64,000 nucleotides of DNA. Origin: Taudactylus pleione (taxonomy: Eukaryota; Chordata; Amphibia; Anura; Myobatrachidae). The stretch lies in assembly GCA_031769625.1 (NCBI GenBank), contig JAUIMM010002020.1:1-64000 (forward strand), written 5' to 3'. Position 1 is the first letter of the stretch. Every line of letters starts with the position of its first letter. The notes below the pieces were generated by a model. The model was not told the DNA's origin. It did not search any database and saw nothing but the letters and a program-made list of their open reading frames with translations. The position numbers and the translations under genes are program-made. Of this stretch, positions 37,301 to 50,253 are shown piece by piece.

Positions 37301-40300
37301 GGCCAAAATGCATTGAAAGCAATGAAAACAACAAAAGCGCATACTTTGTGTTATCTCCTCTTGTAGCAAACACAGACAGCTCAAAATTTCACTGGATGTG
37401 TTGAAGACCAAGACCCACAAATGTGATGTGAAATGGTTTTTCTCCCATGTTGCGTTTAAGAGAAAACAGCAATTGCTCGTTTTAGGCCAAAATGCATTGA
37501 AAGCAATGGAACCAACAAAAGCGCATACTTTGTGTTATCTCCTCTTGTAGCAAACACAGACAGCTCAAAATTTCACTGGATGTGTTGAAGACCAAGACCC
37601 ACAAATGTGATGTGAAATGGTTTTTCTCCCATGTTGCGTTTAAGAGAAAACAGCAAATGCACGTTTTAGGCCAAAATGCATTGAAAGCAATGGAAACAAC
37701 AAAAGCGCATACTTTGTGTTATCTCCTCTTGTAGCAAACACAGGCAGCTCAAAATTTCACTGGATGTGTTGAAGACCAAGACCAACAAATGTGATGTGAA
37801 ATGGTTTTTCTCCCATGTTGCGTTTAAGAGAAAACAGCAAATGCACGTTTTAGGCCAAAATGCATTGAAAGCAATGGAAACAACAAAAGCGCATACGTTG
37901 TGTTATCTCCTCTTGTAGCAAACACAGACAGCTCAAAATTTCACTGGATGTGTTGAAGACCAAGACCCACAAATGTGACGTGAAATGGTTTTTCTCCCAT
38001 GTTGCGTTTAAGAGAAAACAGCAAATGCACGTTTTAGGCCAAAATGCATTGAAAGCAATGGAAACAACAAAAGCGCATACTTTGTGTTATCTTCTCTTGT
38101 AGCAAACACAGGCAGCTCAAAATTTCACTGGATGTGTTGAAGACCAAGACCAACAAATGTGATGTGAAATGGTTTTTCTCCCATGTTGCATTTAAGAGAA
38201 AACAGCAAATGCACGTTTTAGGCCAAAATGCTTTGAAAGCAATGGAAACAGCAAAAGCGCATACTTTGTGTTATCTCCACTTGTAGCAAACACAGACAGC
38301 TCAAAGTTTCACTGGATGTGTTGAAGACCAAGACCCACAAATGTGATGTGAAATGGTTTTTCTCCCATGTTGCGTTTAAGAGAAAACAGCAAATGCACGT
38401 TTTAGGCCAAAATGCATTGAAAGCAATGGAAACAACAAAAGCGCATACTTTGTGTTATCTTCTCTTGTAGCAAACACAGGCAGCTCAAAATTTCACTGGA
38501 TGTGTTGAAGACCAAGACCAACAAATGTGATGTGAAATGGTTTTTCTCCCATTTTGCATTTAAGAGAAAACAGCAAATGCACGTTTTAGGCCAAAATGCT
38601 TTGAAAGCAATGGAAACAGCAAAAGCGCATACTTTGTGTTATCTCCACTTGTAGCAAACACAGACAGCTCAAAATTTCACTGGATGTGTTGAAGACCAAG
38701 ACCCACAAATGTGATGTGAAATGGTTTTTCTCCCATGTTGCGTTTAAGAGAAAACAGCAAATGCACGTTTTAGGCCAAAATGCATTGAAAGCAATGGAAA
38801 CAACAAAAGCGCATACTTTGTGTTATCTCCTCTTGTAGCAAACACAGACAGCTCAAAATTTCACTGGATGTGTTGAAGACCAATACCCACAAATGTGATG
38901 TGAAATGGTTTTTCTCCCATGTTGCGTTTAAGAGAAAACAGCAATTGCTCGTTTTAGGCCAAAATGCATTGAAAGCAATGGAAACAAGAAAAGCGCATAC
39001 TTTGTGTTATCTCCTCTTGTAGCAAACACAGACAGCTCAAAATTTCACTGGATGTGTTGAAGACCAAGACCCACAAATGTGATGTGAAATGTTTTTTCTC
39101 CCATGTTGCGTTTAAGAGAAAACAGCAATTGCACGTTTTAGGCCAAAATGCATTGAAAGCAATGGAAACAACAAAAGCGCATACTTTGTGTTATCTCCTC
39201 TTGTAGCAAACACAGGCAGCTCAAAATTTCACTGGATGTGTTGAAGACCAAGACCAACAAATGTGATGTGAAATGGTTTTTCTCCCATGTTGCGTTTAAG
39301 AGAAAACAGCAAATGCATGTTTTAGGCCAAAATGCATTGAAAGCAATGGAAACAACAAAAGCGCATACGTTGTGTTATCTCCTCTTGTAGCAAACACAGA
39401 CAGCTCAAAATTTCACTGGATGTGTTGAAGACCAAGACCCACAAATGTGATGTGAAATGGTTTTTCTCCCATGTTGCGTTTAAGAGAAAACAGCAATTGC
39501 ACGTTTTAGGCCAAAATGCATTGAAAGCAATGGAAACAACAAAAGCGCATACTTTGTGTTATCTCCTCTTGTAGCAAACACAGGCAGCTCAAAATTTCAC
39601 TGGATGTGTTGAAGACCAAGACCAACAAATGTGATGTGAAATGGTTTTTCTCCCATGTTGCGTTTAAGAGAAAACAGCAAATGCACATTTTAGGCCAAAA
39701 TGCATTGAAAGCAATGGAAACAACAAAAGCGCATACGTTGTGTTATCTCCTCTTGTAGCAAACACAGACAGCTCAAAATTTCACTGGATGTGTTGAAGAC
39801 CAAGACCCACAAATGTGATGTGAAATGGTTTTTCTCCCATGTTGCGTTTAAGAGAAAACAGCAAATGCACGTTTTAGGCCAAAATGCATTGAAAGCAATG
39901 GAAACAACAAAAGCGCATACTTTGTGTTATCTTCTCTTGTAGCAAACACAGGCAGCTCAAAATTTCACTGGATGTGTTGAAGACCAAGACCAACAAATGT
40001 GATGTGAAATGGTTTTTCTCCCATGTTGCATTTAAGAGAAAACAGCAAATGCACGTTTTAGGCCAAAATGCTTTGAAAGCAATGGAAACAGCAAAAGCGC
40101 ATACTTTGTGTTATCTCCACTTGTAGCAAACACAGACAGCTCAAAATTTCACTGGATGTGTTGAAGACCAATACCCACAAATGTGATGTGAAATGGTTTT
40201 TCTCCCATGTTGCGTTTAAGAGAAAACAGCAATTGCTCGTTTTAGGCCAAAATGCATTGAAAGCAATGAAAACAACAAAAGCGCATACTTTGTGTTATCT

Positions 40301-43300
40301 CCTCTTGTAGCAAACACAGACAGCTCAAAATTTCACTGGATGTGTTGAAGACCAAGACCCACAAATGTGATGTGAAATGGTTTTTCTCCCATGTTGCGTT
40401 TAAGAGAAAACAGCAAATGCACGTTTTAGGCCAAAATGCATTGAAAGCAATGGAAACAACAAAAGCGCATACTTTGTGATATCTCCTCTTGTAGCAAACA
40501 CAGACAGCTCAAAATTTCACTGGATGTGTTGAAGACCAAGACCCACAAATGTGATGTGAAATGGTTTTTCTCCCATGTTGCGTTTAAGAGAAAACAGCAA
40601 ATGCACGTTTTAGGCCAAAATGCATTGAAAGCAATGGAAACAACAAAAGCGCATACTTTGTGTTATCTCCTCTTGTAGCAAACACAGACAGCTCAAAATT
40701 TCACTGGATGTGTTGAAGACCAAGACACACAAATGTGATGTGAAATGGTTTTTCTCCCATGTTGCGTTTAAGAGAAAACAGCAATTGCACGTTTTAGGCC
40801 AAAATGCATTGAAAGCAATGGAACCAACAAAAGCGCATACTTTGTTTTATCTCCTCTTGTAGCAGCTCAAAATTTCACTGGATGTGTTGAAGACCAAGAC
40901 CCACAAATGTGATGTGAAATGGTTTTTCTCCCATGTTGCGTTTAAGAGAAAACAGCAAATGCACGTTTTAGGCCAAAATGCATTGAAAGCAATGGAAACA
41001 ACAAAAGCGCATACTTTGTGTTATCTCCACTTGTAGCAGACACAGACAGCTCAAAATTTCACTGGATGTGTTGAAGACCAATACCCACAAATGTGATGTG
41101 AAATGGTTTTTCTCCCATGTTGCGTTTAAGAGAAAACAGCAATTGCTCGTTTTAGGCAAAAATGCATTGAAAGCAATGGAACCAACAAAAGCGCATACTT
41201 TGTGTTATCTCCTCTTGTAGCAAACACAGACAGCTCAAAATTTCACTGGATGTGTTGAAGACCAAGACCAACAAATGTGATGTGAAATGGTTTTTCTCCC
41301 ATGTTGCTTTTAAGAGAAAACAGCAAATGCACGTTTTAGGCCAAAATGCATTGAAAGCAATGGAAACAACAAAAGCGCATACGTTGTGTTATCTCCTCTT
41401 GTAGCAAACACAGACAGCTCAAAATTTCACTGGATGTGTTGAAGACCAAGACCCACAAATGTGATGTGAAATGGTTTTTCTCCCATGTTGCGTTTAAGAG
41501 AAAACAGCAAATGCACGTTTTAGGCCAAAATGCATTGAAAGCAATGGAAACAACAAAAGCGCATACTTTGTGTTATCTTCTCTTGTAGCAAACACAGGCA
41601 GCTCAAAATTTCACTGGATGTGTTGAAGACCAAGACCAACAAATGTGATGTGAAATGGTTTTTCTCCCATGTTGCATTTAAGAGAAAACAGCAAATGCAC
41701 GTTTTAGGCCAAAATGCTTTGAAAGCAATGGAAACAGCAAAAGCGCATACTTTGTGTTATCTCCACTTGTAGCAAACACAGACAGCTCAAAATTTCACTG
41801 GATGTGTTGAAGACCAAGACCCACAAATGTGATGTGAAATGGTTTTTCTCCCATGTTGCATTTAAGAGAAAACAGCAAATGCACGTTTTAGGCCAAAATG
41901 CATTGAAAGCAATGGAAACAACAAAAGCGCATACTTTGTGTTATCTCCTCTTGTAGCAAACACAGACAGCTCAAAATTTCACTGGATGTGTTGAAGACCA
42001 ATACCCACAAATGTGATGTGAAATGGTTTTTCTCCCATGTTGCGTTTAAGAGAAAACAGCAATTGCTCGTTTTAGGCCAAAATGCATTGAAAGCAATGGA
42101 AACAAGAAAAGCGCATACTTTGTGTTATCTCCTCTTGTAGCAAACACAGACAGCTCAAAATTTCACTGGATGTGTAGAAGACCAAGACCAACAAATGTGA
42201 TGTGAAATGGTTTTTCTCCCATGTTGCGTTTAAGAGAAAACAGCAAATGCACGTTTTAGGCCAAAATGCATTGAAAGCAATGAAAACAACAAAAGCGCAT
42301 ACTTTGTGTTATCTCCTCTTGTAGCAAACACAGACAGCTCAAAATTTCACTGGATGTGTTGAAGACCAAGACCCACAAATGTGATGTGAAATGGTTTTTC
42401 TCCCATGTTGCGTTTAAGAGAAAACAGCAAATGCACGTTTTAGGCCAAAATGCATTGAAAGCAATGGAAACAACAAAAGCGCATACTTTGTGTTATCTCC
42501 TCTTGTAGCAAACACAGACAGCTCAAAATTTCACTGGATGTGTTGAAGACCAAGACCCACAAATGTGATGTGAAATGGTTTTTCTCCCATGTTGCGTTTA
42601 AGAGAAAACAGCAATTGCTCGTTTTAGGCCAAAATGCATTGAAAGCAATGGAACCAACAAAAGCACATACTTTGTGTTATCTCCTCTTGTAGCAAACACA
42701 GACAGCTCAAAATTTCACTGGATGTGTTGAAGACCAAGACCCACAAATGTGATGTGAAATGTTTTTTCTCCCATGTTGCGTTTAAGAGAAAACTGCAATA
42801 GCACGTTTTAGGCCAAAATGCATTGAAAGCAATGGAAACAACAAAAGCGCATACTTTGTGTTATCTCCTCTTGTAGCAAACACAGGCAGCTCAAAATTTC
42901 ACTGGATGTGTTGAACACCAAGACCAACAAATGTGATGTGAAATGGTTTTTCTCCCATGTTGCGTTTAAGAGAAAACAGCAAATGCACGTTTTAGGCCAA
43001 AATGCATTGAAAGCAATGGAAACAACAAAAGCGCATACTTTGTGTTATCTTCTCTTGTAGCAAACACAGGCAGCTCAAAATTTCACTGGATGTGTTGAAG
43101 ACCAAGACCAACAAATGTGATGTGAAATGGTTTTTCTCCCATGTTGCATTTAAGAGAAAACAGCAAATGCACGTTTTAGGCCAATATGCTTTGAAAGCAA
43201 TGGAAACAGCAAAAGCGCATACTTTGTGTTATCTCCTCTTGTAGCAAACACAGACAGCTCAAAATTTCACTGGATGTGTTGAAGACCAAGACCAACAAAT

Positions 43301-46224
43301 GTGATGTGAAATGGTTTTTCTCCCATGTTGCTTTTAAGAGAAAACAGCAAATGCACGTTTTAGGCCAAAATGCATTGAAAGCAATGGAAACAACAAAAGC
43401 GCATACGTTGTGTTATCTCCTCTTGTAGCAAACACAGACAGCTCAAAATTTCACTGGATGTGTTGAAGACCAAGACCCACAAATGTGATGTGAAATGGTT
43501 TTTCTCCCATGTTGCGTTTAAGAGAAAACAGCAAATGCACGTTTTAGGCCAAAATGCATTGAAAGCAATGGAAACAACAAAAGCGCATACTTTGTGTTAT
43601 CTTCTCTTGTAGCAAACACAGGCAGCTCAAAATTTCACTGGATGTGTTGAAGACCAAGACCAACAAATGTGATGTGAAATGGTTTTTCTCCCATGTTGCA
43701 TTTAAGAGAAAACAGCAAATGCACGTTTTAGGCCAAAATGCATTGAAAGCAATGGAAACAACAAAAGCGCATACTTTGTGTTATCTCCTCTTGTAGCAAA
43801 CACAGACAGCTCAAAATTTCACTGGATGTGTTGAAGACCAATACCCACAAATGTGATGTGAAATGGTTTTTCTCCCATGTTGCGTTTAAGAGAAAACAGC
43901 AATTGCTCGTTTTAGGCCAAAATGCATTGAAAGCAATGGAAACAAGAAAAGCGCATACTTTGTGTTATCTCCTCTTGTAGCAAACACAGACAGCTCAAAA
44001 TTTCACTGGATGTGTAGAAGACCAAGACCAACAAATGTGATGTGAAATGGTTTTTCTCCCATGTTGCGTTTAAGAGAAAACAGCAAATGCACGTTTTAGG
44101 CCAAAATGCATTGAAAGCAATGAAAACAACAAAAGCGCATACTTTGTGTTATCTCCTCTTGTAGCAAACACAGACAGCTCAAAATTTCACTGGATGTGTT
44201 GAAGACCAAGACCCACAAATGTGATGTGAAATGGTTTTTCTCCCATGTTGCGTTTAAGAGAAAACAGCAAATGCACGTTTTAGGCCAAAATGCATTGAAA
44301 GCAATGGAAACAACAAAAGCGCATACTTTGTGTTATCTCCTCTTGTAGCAAACACAGACAGCTCAAAATTTCACTGGATGTGTTGAAGACCAAGACCCAC
44401 AAATGTGATGTGAAATGGTTTTTCTCCCATGTTGCGTTTAAGAGAAAACAGCAATTGCTCGTTTTAGGCCAAAATGCATTGAAAGCAATGGAACCAACAA
44501 AAGCACATACTTTGTGTTATCTCCTCTTGTAGCAAACACAGACAGCTCAAAATTTCACTGGATGTGTTGAAGACCAAGACCCACAAATGTGATGTGAAAT
44601 GTTTTTTCTCCCATGTTGCGTTTAAGAGAAAACAGCAATAGCACGTTTTAGGCCAAAATGCATTGAAAGCAATGGAAACAACAAAAGCGCATACTTTGTG
44701 TTATCTCCTCTTGTAGCAAACACAGGCAGCTCAAAATTTCACTGGATGTGTTGAACACCAAGACCAACAAATGTGATGTGAAATGGTTTTTCTCCCATGT
44801 TGCGTTTAAGAGAAAACAGCAAATGCACGTTTTAGGCCAAAATGCATTGAAAGCAATGGAAACAACAAAAGCGCATACTTTGTGTTATCTTCTCTTGTAG
44901 CAAACACAGGCAGCTCAAAATTTCACTGGATGTGTTGAAGACCAAGACCAACAAATGTGATGTGAAATGGTTTTTCTCCCATGTTGCATTTAAGAGAAAA
45001 CAGCAAATGCACGTTTTAGGCCAATATGCTTTGAAAGCAATGTAAACAGCAAAAGCGCATACTTTGTGTTATCTCCACTTGTAGCAAACACAGACAGCTC
45101 AAAATTTCACTGGATGTGTTGAAGACCAAGACCCACAAATGTGATGTGAAATGGTTTTTCTCCCATGTTGCGTTTAAGAGAAAACAGCAAATGCACGTTT
45201 TAGGCCAAAATGCATTGAAAGCAATGGAAACAACAAAAGCGCTTACTTTGTGTTATCTCCTCTTGTAGCAAACACAGACAGCTCAAAATTTCACTGGATG
45301 TGTTGAAGACCAATACCCACAAATGTGATGTGAAATGGTTTTTCTCCCATGTTGCGTTTAAGAGAAAACAGCAATTGCTCGTTTTAGGCCAAAATGCATT
45401 GAAAGCAATGGAAACAAGAAAAGCGCATACTTTGTGTTATCTCCTCTTGTAGCAAACACAGACAGCTCAAAATTTCACTGGATGTGTAGAAGACCAAGAC
45501 CAACAAATGTGATGTGAAATGGTTTTTCTCCCATGTTGCGTTTAAGAGAAAACAGCAAATGCACGTTTTAGGCCAAAATGCATTGAAAGCAATGAAAACA
45601 ACAAAAGCGCATACTTTGTGTTATCTCCTCTTGTAGCAAACACAGACAGCTCAAAATTTCACTGGATGTGTTGAAGACCAAGACCCACAAATGTGATGTG
45701 AAATGGTTTTTCTCCCATGTTGCGTTTAAGAGAAAACAGCAAATGCACGTTTTAGGCCAAAATGCATTGAAAGCAATGGAAACAACAAAAGCGCATACTT
45801 TGTGTTATCTCCTCTTGTAGCAAACACAGACAGCTCAAAATTTCACTGGATGTGTTGAAGACCAAGACCCACAAATGTGATGTGAAATGGTTTTTCTCCC
45901 ATGTTGCGTTTAAGAGAAAACAGCAATTGCTCGTTTTAGGCCAAAATGCATTGAAAGCAATGGAACCAACAAAAGCACATACTTTGTGTTATCTCCTCTT
46001 GTAGCAAACACAGACAGCTCAAAATTTCACTGGATGTGTTGAAGACCAAGACCCACAAATGTGATGTGAAATGTTTTTTCTCCCATGTTGCGTTTAAGAG
46101 AAAACAGCAATAGCACGTTTTAGGCCAAAATGCATTGAAAGCAATGGAAACAACAAAAGCGCATACTTTGTGTTATCTCCTCTTGTAGCAAACACAGGCA
46201 GCTCAAAATTTCACTGGATGTGTT

Positions 46225-49200
46225 GAACACCAAGACCAACAAATGTGATGTGAAATGGTTTTTCTCCCATGTTGCGTTTAAGAGAAAACAGCAAATGCAC
46301 GTTTTAGGCCAAAATGCATTGAAAGCAATGGAAACAACAAAAGCGCATACTTTGTGTTATCTTCTCTTGTAGCAAACACAGGCAGCTCAAAATTTCACTG
46401 GATGTGTTGAAGACCAAGACCAACAAATGTGATGTGAAATGGTTTTTCTCCCATGTTGCATTTAAGAGAAAACAGCAAATGCACGTTTTAGGCCAAAATG
46501 CTTTGAAAGCAATGGAAACAGCAAAAGCGCATACTTTGTGTTATCTCCACTTGTAGCAAACAGAGACAGCTCAAAATTTCACTGGATGTGTTGAAGACCA
46601 AGACCCACAAATGTGATGTGAAATGGTTTTTCTCCCATGTTGCGTTTAAGAGAAAACAGCAATTGCTCATTTTAGGCCAAAATGCATTGAAAGCAATGGA
46701 ACCAACAAAAGCGCATACTTTGTGTTATCTCCTCTTGTAGCAAACACAGACAGCTCAAAATTTCACTGGATGTGTTGAAGACCAAGACCCACAAATGTGA
46801 TGTGAAATGGTTTTTCTCCCATGTTGCGTTTAAGAGAAAACAGCAATTGCACGTTTTAGGCCAAAATGCATTGAAAGCAATGGAAACAACAAAAGCGCAT
46901 ACTTTGTGTTATCTCCTCTTGTAGCAAACACAGGCAGCTCAAAATTTCACTGGATGTGTTGAAGACCAAGACCAACAAATGTGATGTGAAATGGTTTTTC
47001 TCCCATGTTGCGTTTAAGAGAAAACAGCAAATGCACATTTTAGGCCAAAATGCATTGAAAGCAATGGAAACAACAAAAGTTGTGTTATCTCCTCTTGTAG
47101 CAAACACAGACAGCTCAAAATTTCACTGGATGTGTTGAAGACCAAGACCCACAAATTTGATGTGAAATGTTTTTTCTCCCATGTTGCGTTTAAGAGAAAA
47201 CAGCAAATGCACGTTTTAGGCCAAAATGCATTGAAAGCAATGGAACCAACAAAAGCGCATACTTTGTGTTATCTTCTCTTGTAGCAAACACAGGCAGCTC
47301 AAAATTTCACTGGATGTGTTGAAGACCAAGACCAACAAATGTGATGTGAAATGGTTTTTCTCCCATGTTGCATTTAAGAGAAAACAGCAAATGCACGTTT
47401 TAGGCCAAAATGCTTTGAAAGCAATGGAAACAGCAAAAGCGCATACTTTGTGTTATCTCCACTTGTAGCAAACACAGACAGCTCAAAATTTCACTGGATG
47501 TGTTGAAGACCAATACCCACAAATGTGATGTGAAATGGTTTTTCTCCCATGTTGCGTTTAAGAGAAAACAGCAATTGCTCGTTTTAGGCCAAAATGCATT
47601 GAAAGCAATGAAAACAACAAAAGCGCATACTTTGTGTTATCTCCTCTTGTAGCAAACACAGACAGCTCAAAATTTCACTGGATGTGTAGAAGACCAAGAC
47701 CCACAAATGTGATGTGAAATGGTTTTTCTCCCATGTTGCGTTTAAGAGAAAACAGCAAATGCACGTTTTAGGCCAAAATGCATTGAAAGCAATGGAAACA
47801 ACAAAAGCGCATACTTTGTGATATCTCCTCTTGTAGCAAACACAGACAGCTCAAAATTTCACTGGATGTGTTGAAGACCAAGACCCACAAATGTGATGTG
47901 AAATGGTTTTTCTCCCATGTTGCGTTTAAGAGAAAACAGCAAATGCACGTTTTAGGCCAAAATGCATTGAAAGCAATGGAAACAACAAAAGCGCATACTT
48001 TGTGTTATCTCCTCTTGTAGCAAACACAGACAGCTCAAAATTTCACTGGATGTGTTGAAGACCAAGACACACAAATGTGATGTGAAATGGTTTTTCTCCC
48101 ATGTTGCGTTTAAGAGAAAACAGCAATTGCACCATTTAGGCCAAAATTCATTGAAAGCAATGGAAACAACAAAAGCGCATACTTTGTTTTATCTCCTCTT
48201 GTAGCAGCTCAAAATTTCACTGGATGTGTTGAAGACCAAGACCCACAAATGTGATGTGAAATGGTTTTTCTCCCATGTTGCGTTTAAGAGAAAACAGCGA
48301 ATGCACGTTTTAGGCCAAAATGCATTGAAAGCAATGGAAACAACAAAAGCGCATACTTTGTGTTATCTCCACTTGTAGCATACACAGACAGCTCAAAATT
48401 TCACTGGATGTGTTGAAGACCAATACCCACAAATGTGATGTGAAATGGTTTTTCTCCCATGTTGCGTTTAAGAGAAAACAGCAATTGCTCGTTTTAGGCA
48501 AAAATGCATTGAAAGCAATGGAACCAACAAAAGCGCATACTTTGTGTTATCTCCTCTTGTAGCAAACACAGACAGCTCAAAATTTCACTGGATGTGTTGA
48601 AGACCAAGACCAACAAATGTGATGTGAAATGGTTTTTCTCCCATGTTGCTTTTAAGAGAAAACAGCAAATGCACGTTTTAGGCCAAAATGCATTGAAAGC
48701 AATGGAAACAACAAAAGCGCATACGTTGTGTTATCTCCTCTTGTAGCAAACACAGACAGCTCAAAATTTCACTGGATGTGTTGAAGACCAAGACCCACAA
48801 ATGTGATGTGAAATGGTTTTTCTCCCATGTTGCGTTTAAGAGAAAACAGCAAATGCACGTTTTAGGCCAAAATGCATTGAAAGCAATGGAAACAACAAAA
48901 GCGCATACTTTGTGTTATCTTCTCTTGTAGCAAACACAGGCAGCTCAAAATTTCACTGGATGTGTTGAAGACCAAGACCAACAAATGTGATGTGAAATGG
49001 TTTTTCTCCCATGTTGCATTTAAGAGAAAACAGCAAATGCACGTTTTAGGCCAAAATGCTTTGAAAGCAATGGAAACAGCAAAAGCGCATACTTTGTGTT
49101 ATCTCCACTTGTAGCAAACACAGACAGCTCAAAATTTCACTGGATGTGTTGAAGACCAAGACCCACAAATGTGATGTGAAATGGTTTTTCTCCCATGTTG

Positions 49201-50253
49201 CGTTTAAGGAAAACAGCAAATGCACGTTTTAGGCCAAAATGCATTGAAAGCAATGGAAACAACAAAAGCGCATACTTTGTGTTATCTCCTCTTGTAGCAA
49301 ACACAGACAGCTCAAAATTTCACTGGATGTGTTGAAGACCAAGACCCACAAATGTGATGTGAAATGGTTTTTCTCCCATGTTGCGTTTAAGAGAAAACAG
49401 CAATTGCTCGTTTTAGGCCAAAATGCATTGAAAGCAATGGAAACAAGAAAAGCGCATACTTTGTGTTATCTCCTCTTGTAGCAAACACAGACAGCTCAAA
49501 ATTTCACTGGATGTGTAGAAGACCAAGACCAACAAATGTGATGTGAAATGGTTTTTCTCCCATGTTGCGTTTAAGAGAAAACAGCAAATGCACGTTTTAG
49601 GCCAAAATGCATTGAAAGCAATGAAAACAACAAAAGCGCATACTTTGTGTTATCTCCTCTTGTAGCAAACACAGACAGCTCAAAATTTCACTGGATGTGT
49701 TGAAGACCAAGACCCACAAATGTGATGTGAAATGGTTTTTCTCCCATGTTGCGTTTAAGAGAAAACAGCAAATGCACATTTTAGGCCAAAATGCATTGAA
49801 AGCAATGGAAACAACAAAAGCGCATACTTTGTGTTATCTCCTCTTGTAGCAAACACAGACAGCTCAAAATTTCACTGGATGTGTTGAAGACCAAGACCCA
49901 CAAATGTGATGTGAAATGGTTTTTCTCCCATGTTGCGTTTAAGAGAAAACAGCAATTGCTCGTTTTAGGCCAAAATGCATTGAAAGCAATGGAACCAACA
50001 AAAGCACATACTTTGTGTTATCTCCTCTTGTAGCAAACACAGACAGCTCAAAATTTCACTGGATGTGTTGAAGACCAAGACCCACAAATGTGATGTGAAA
50101 TGTTTTTTCTCCCATGTTGCGTTTAAGAGAAAACAGCAATAGCACGTTTTAGGCCAAAATGCATTGAAAGCAATGGAAACAACAAAAGCGCATACTTTGT
50201 GTTATCTCCTCTTGTAGCAAACACAGGCAGCTCAAAATTTCACTGGATGTGTT
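46225..50253. repeat. Higher-order repeat copy, right-arm type (22 monomers)
   Basis: The unit is delimited by the rare gttgaacacc variant at 46225 and 50254. The spacing is 4029 bp = 22 x 184 - 19, and the missing 19 bp are all located: 8 bp at about 47079, 10 bp at about 48205 and 1 bp at about 49206. Each unit also carries the caatagcac, gcacatac, tgtgatatc and tttgttttatc markers, which differ from the left-arm HOR markers. Confidence 0.8.
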
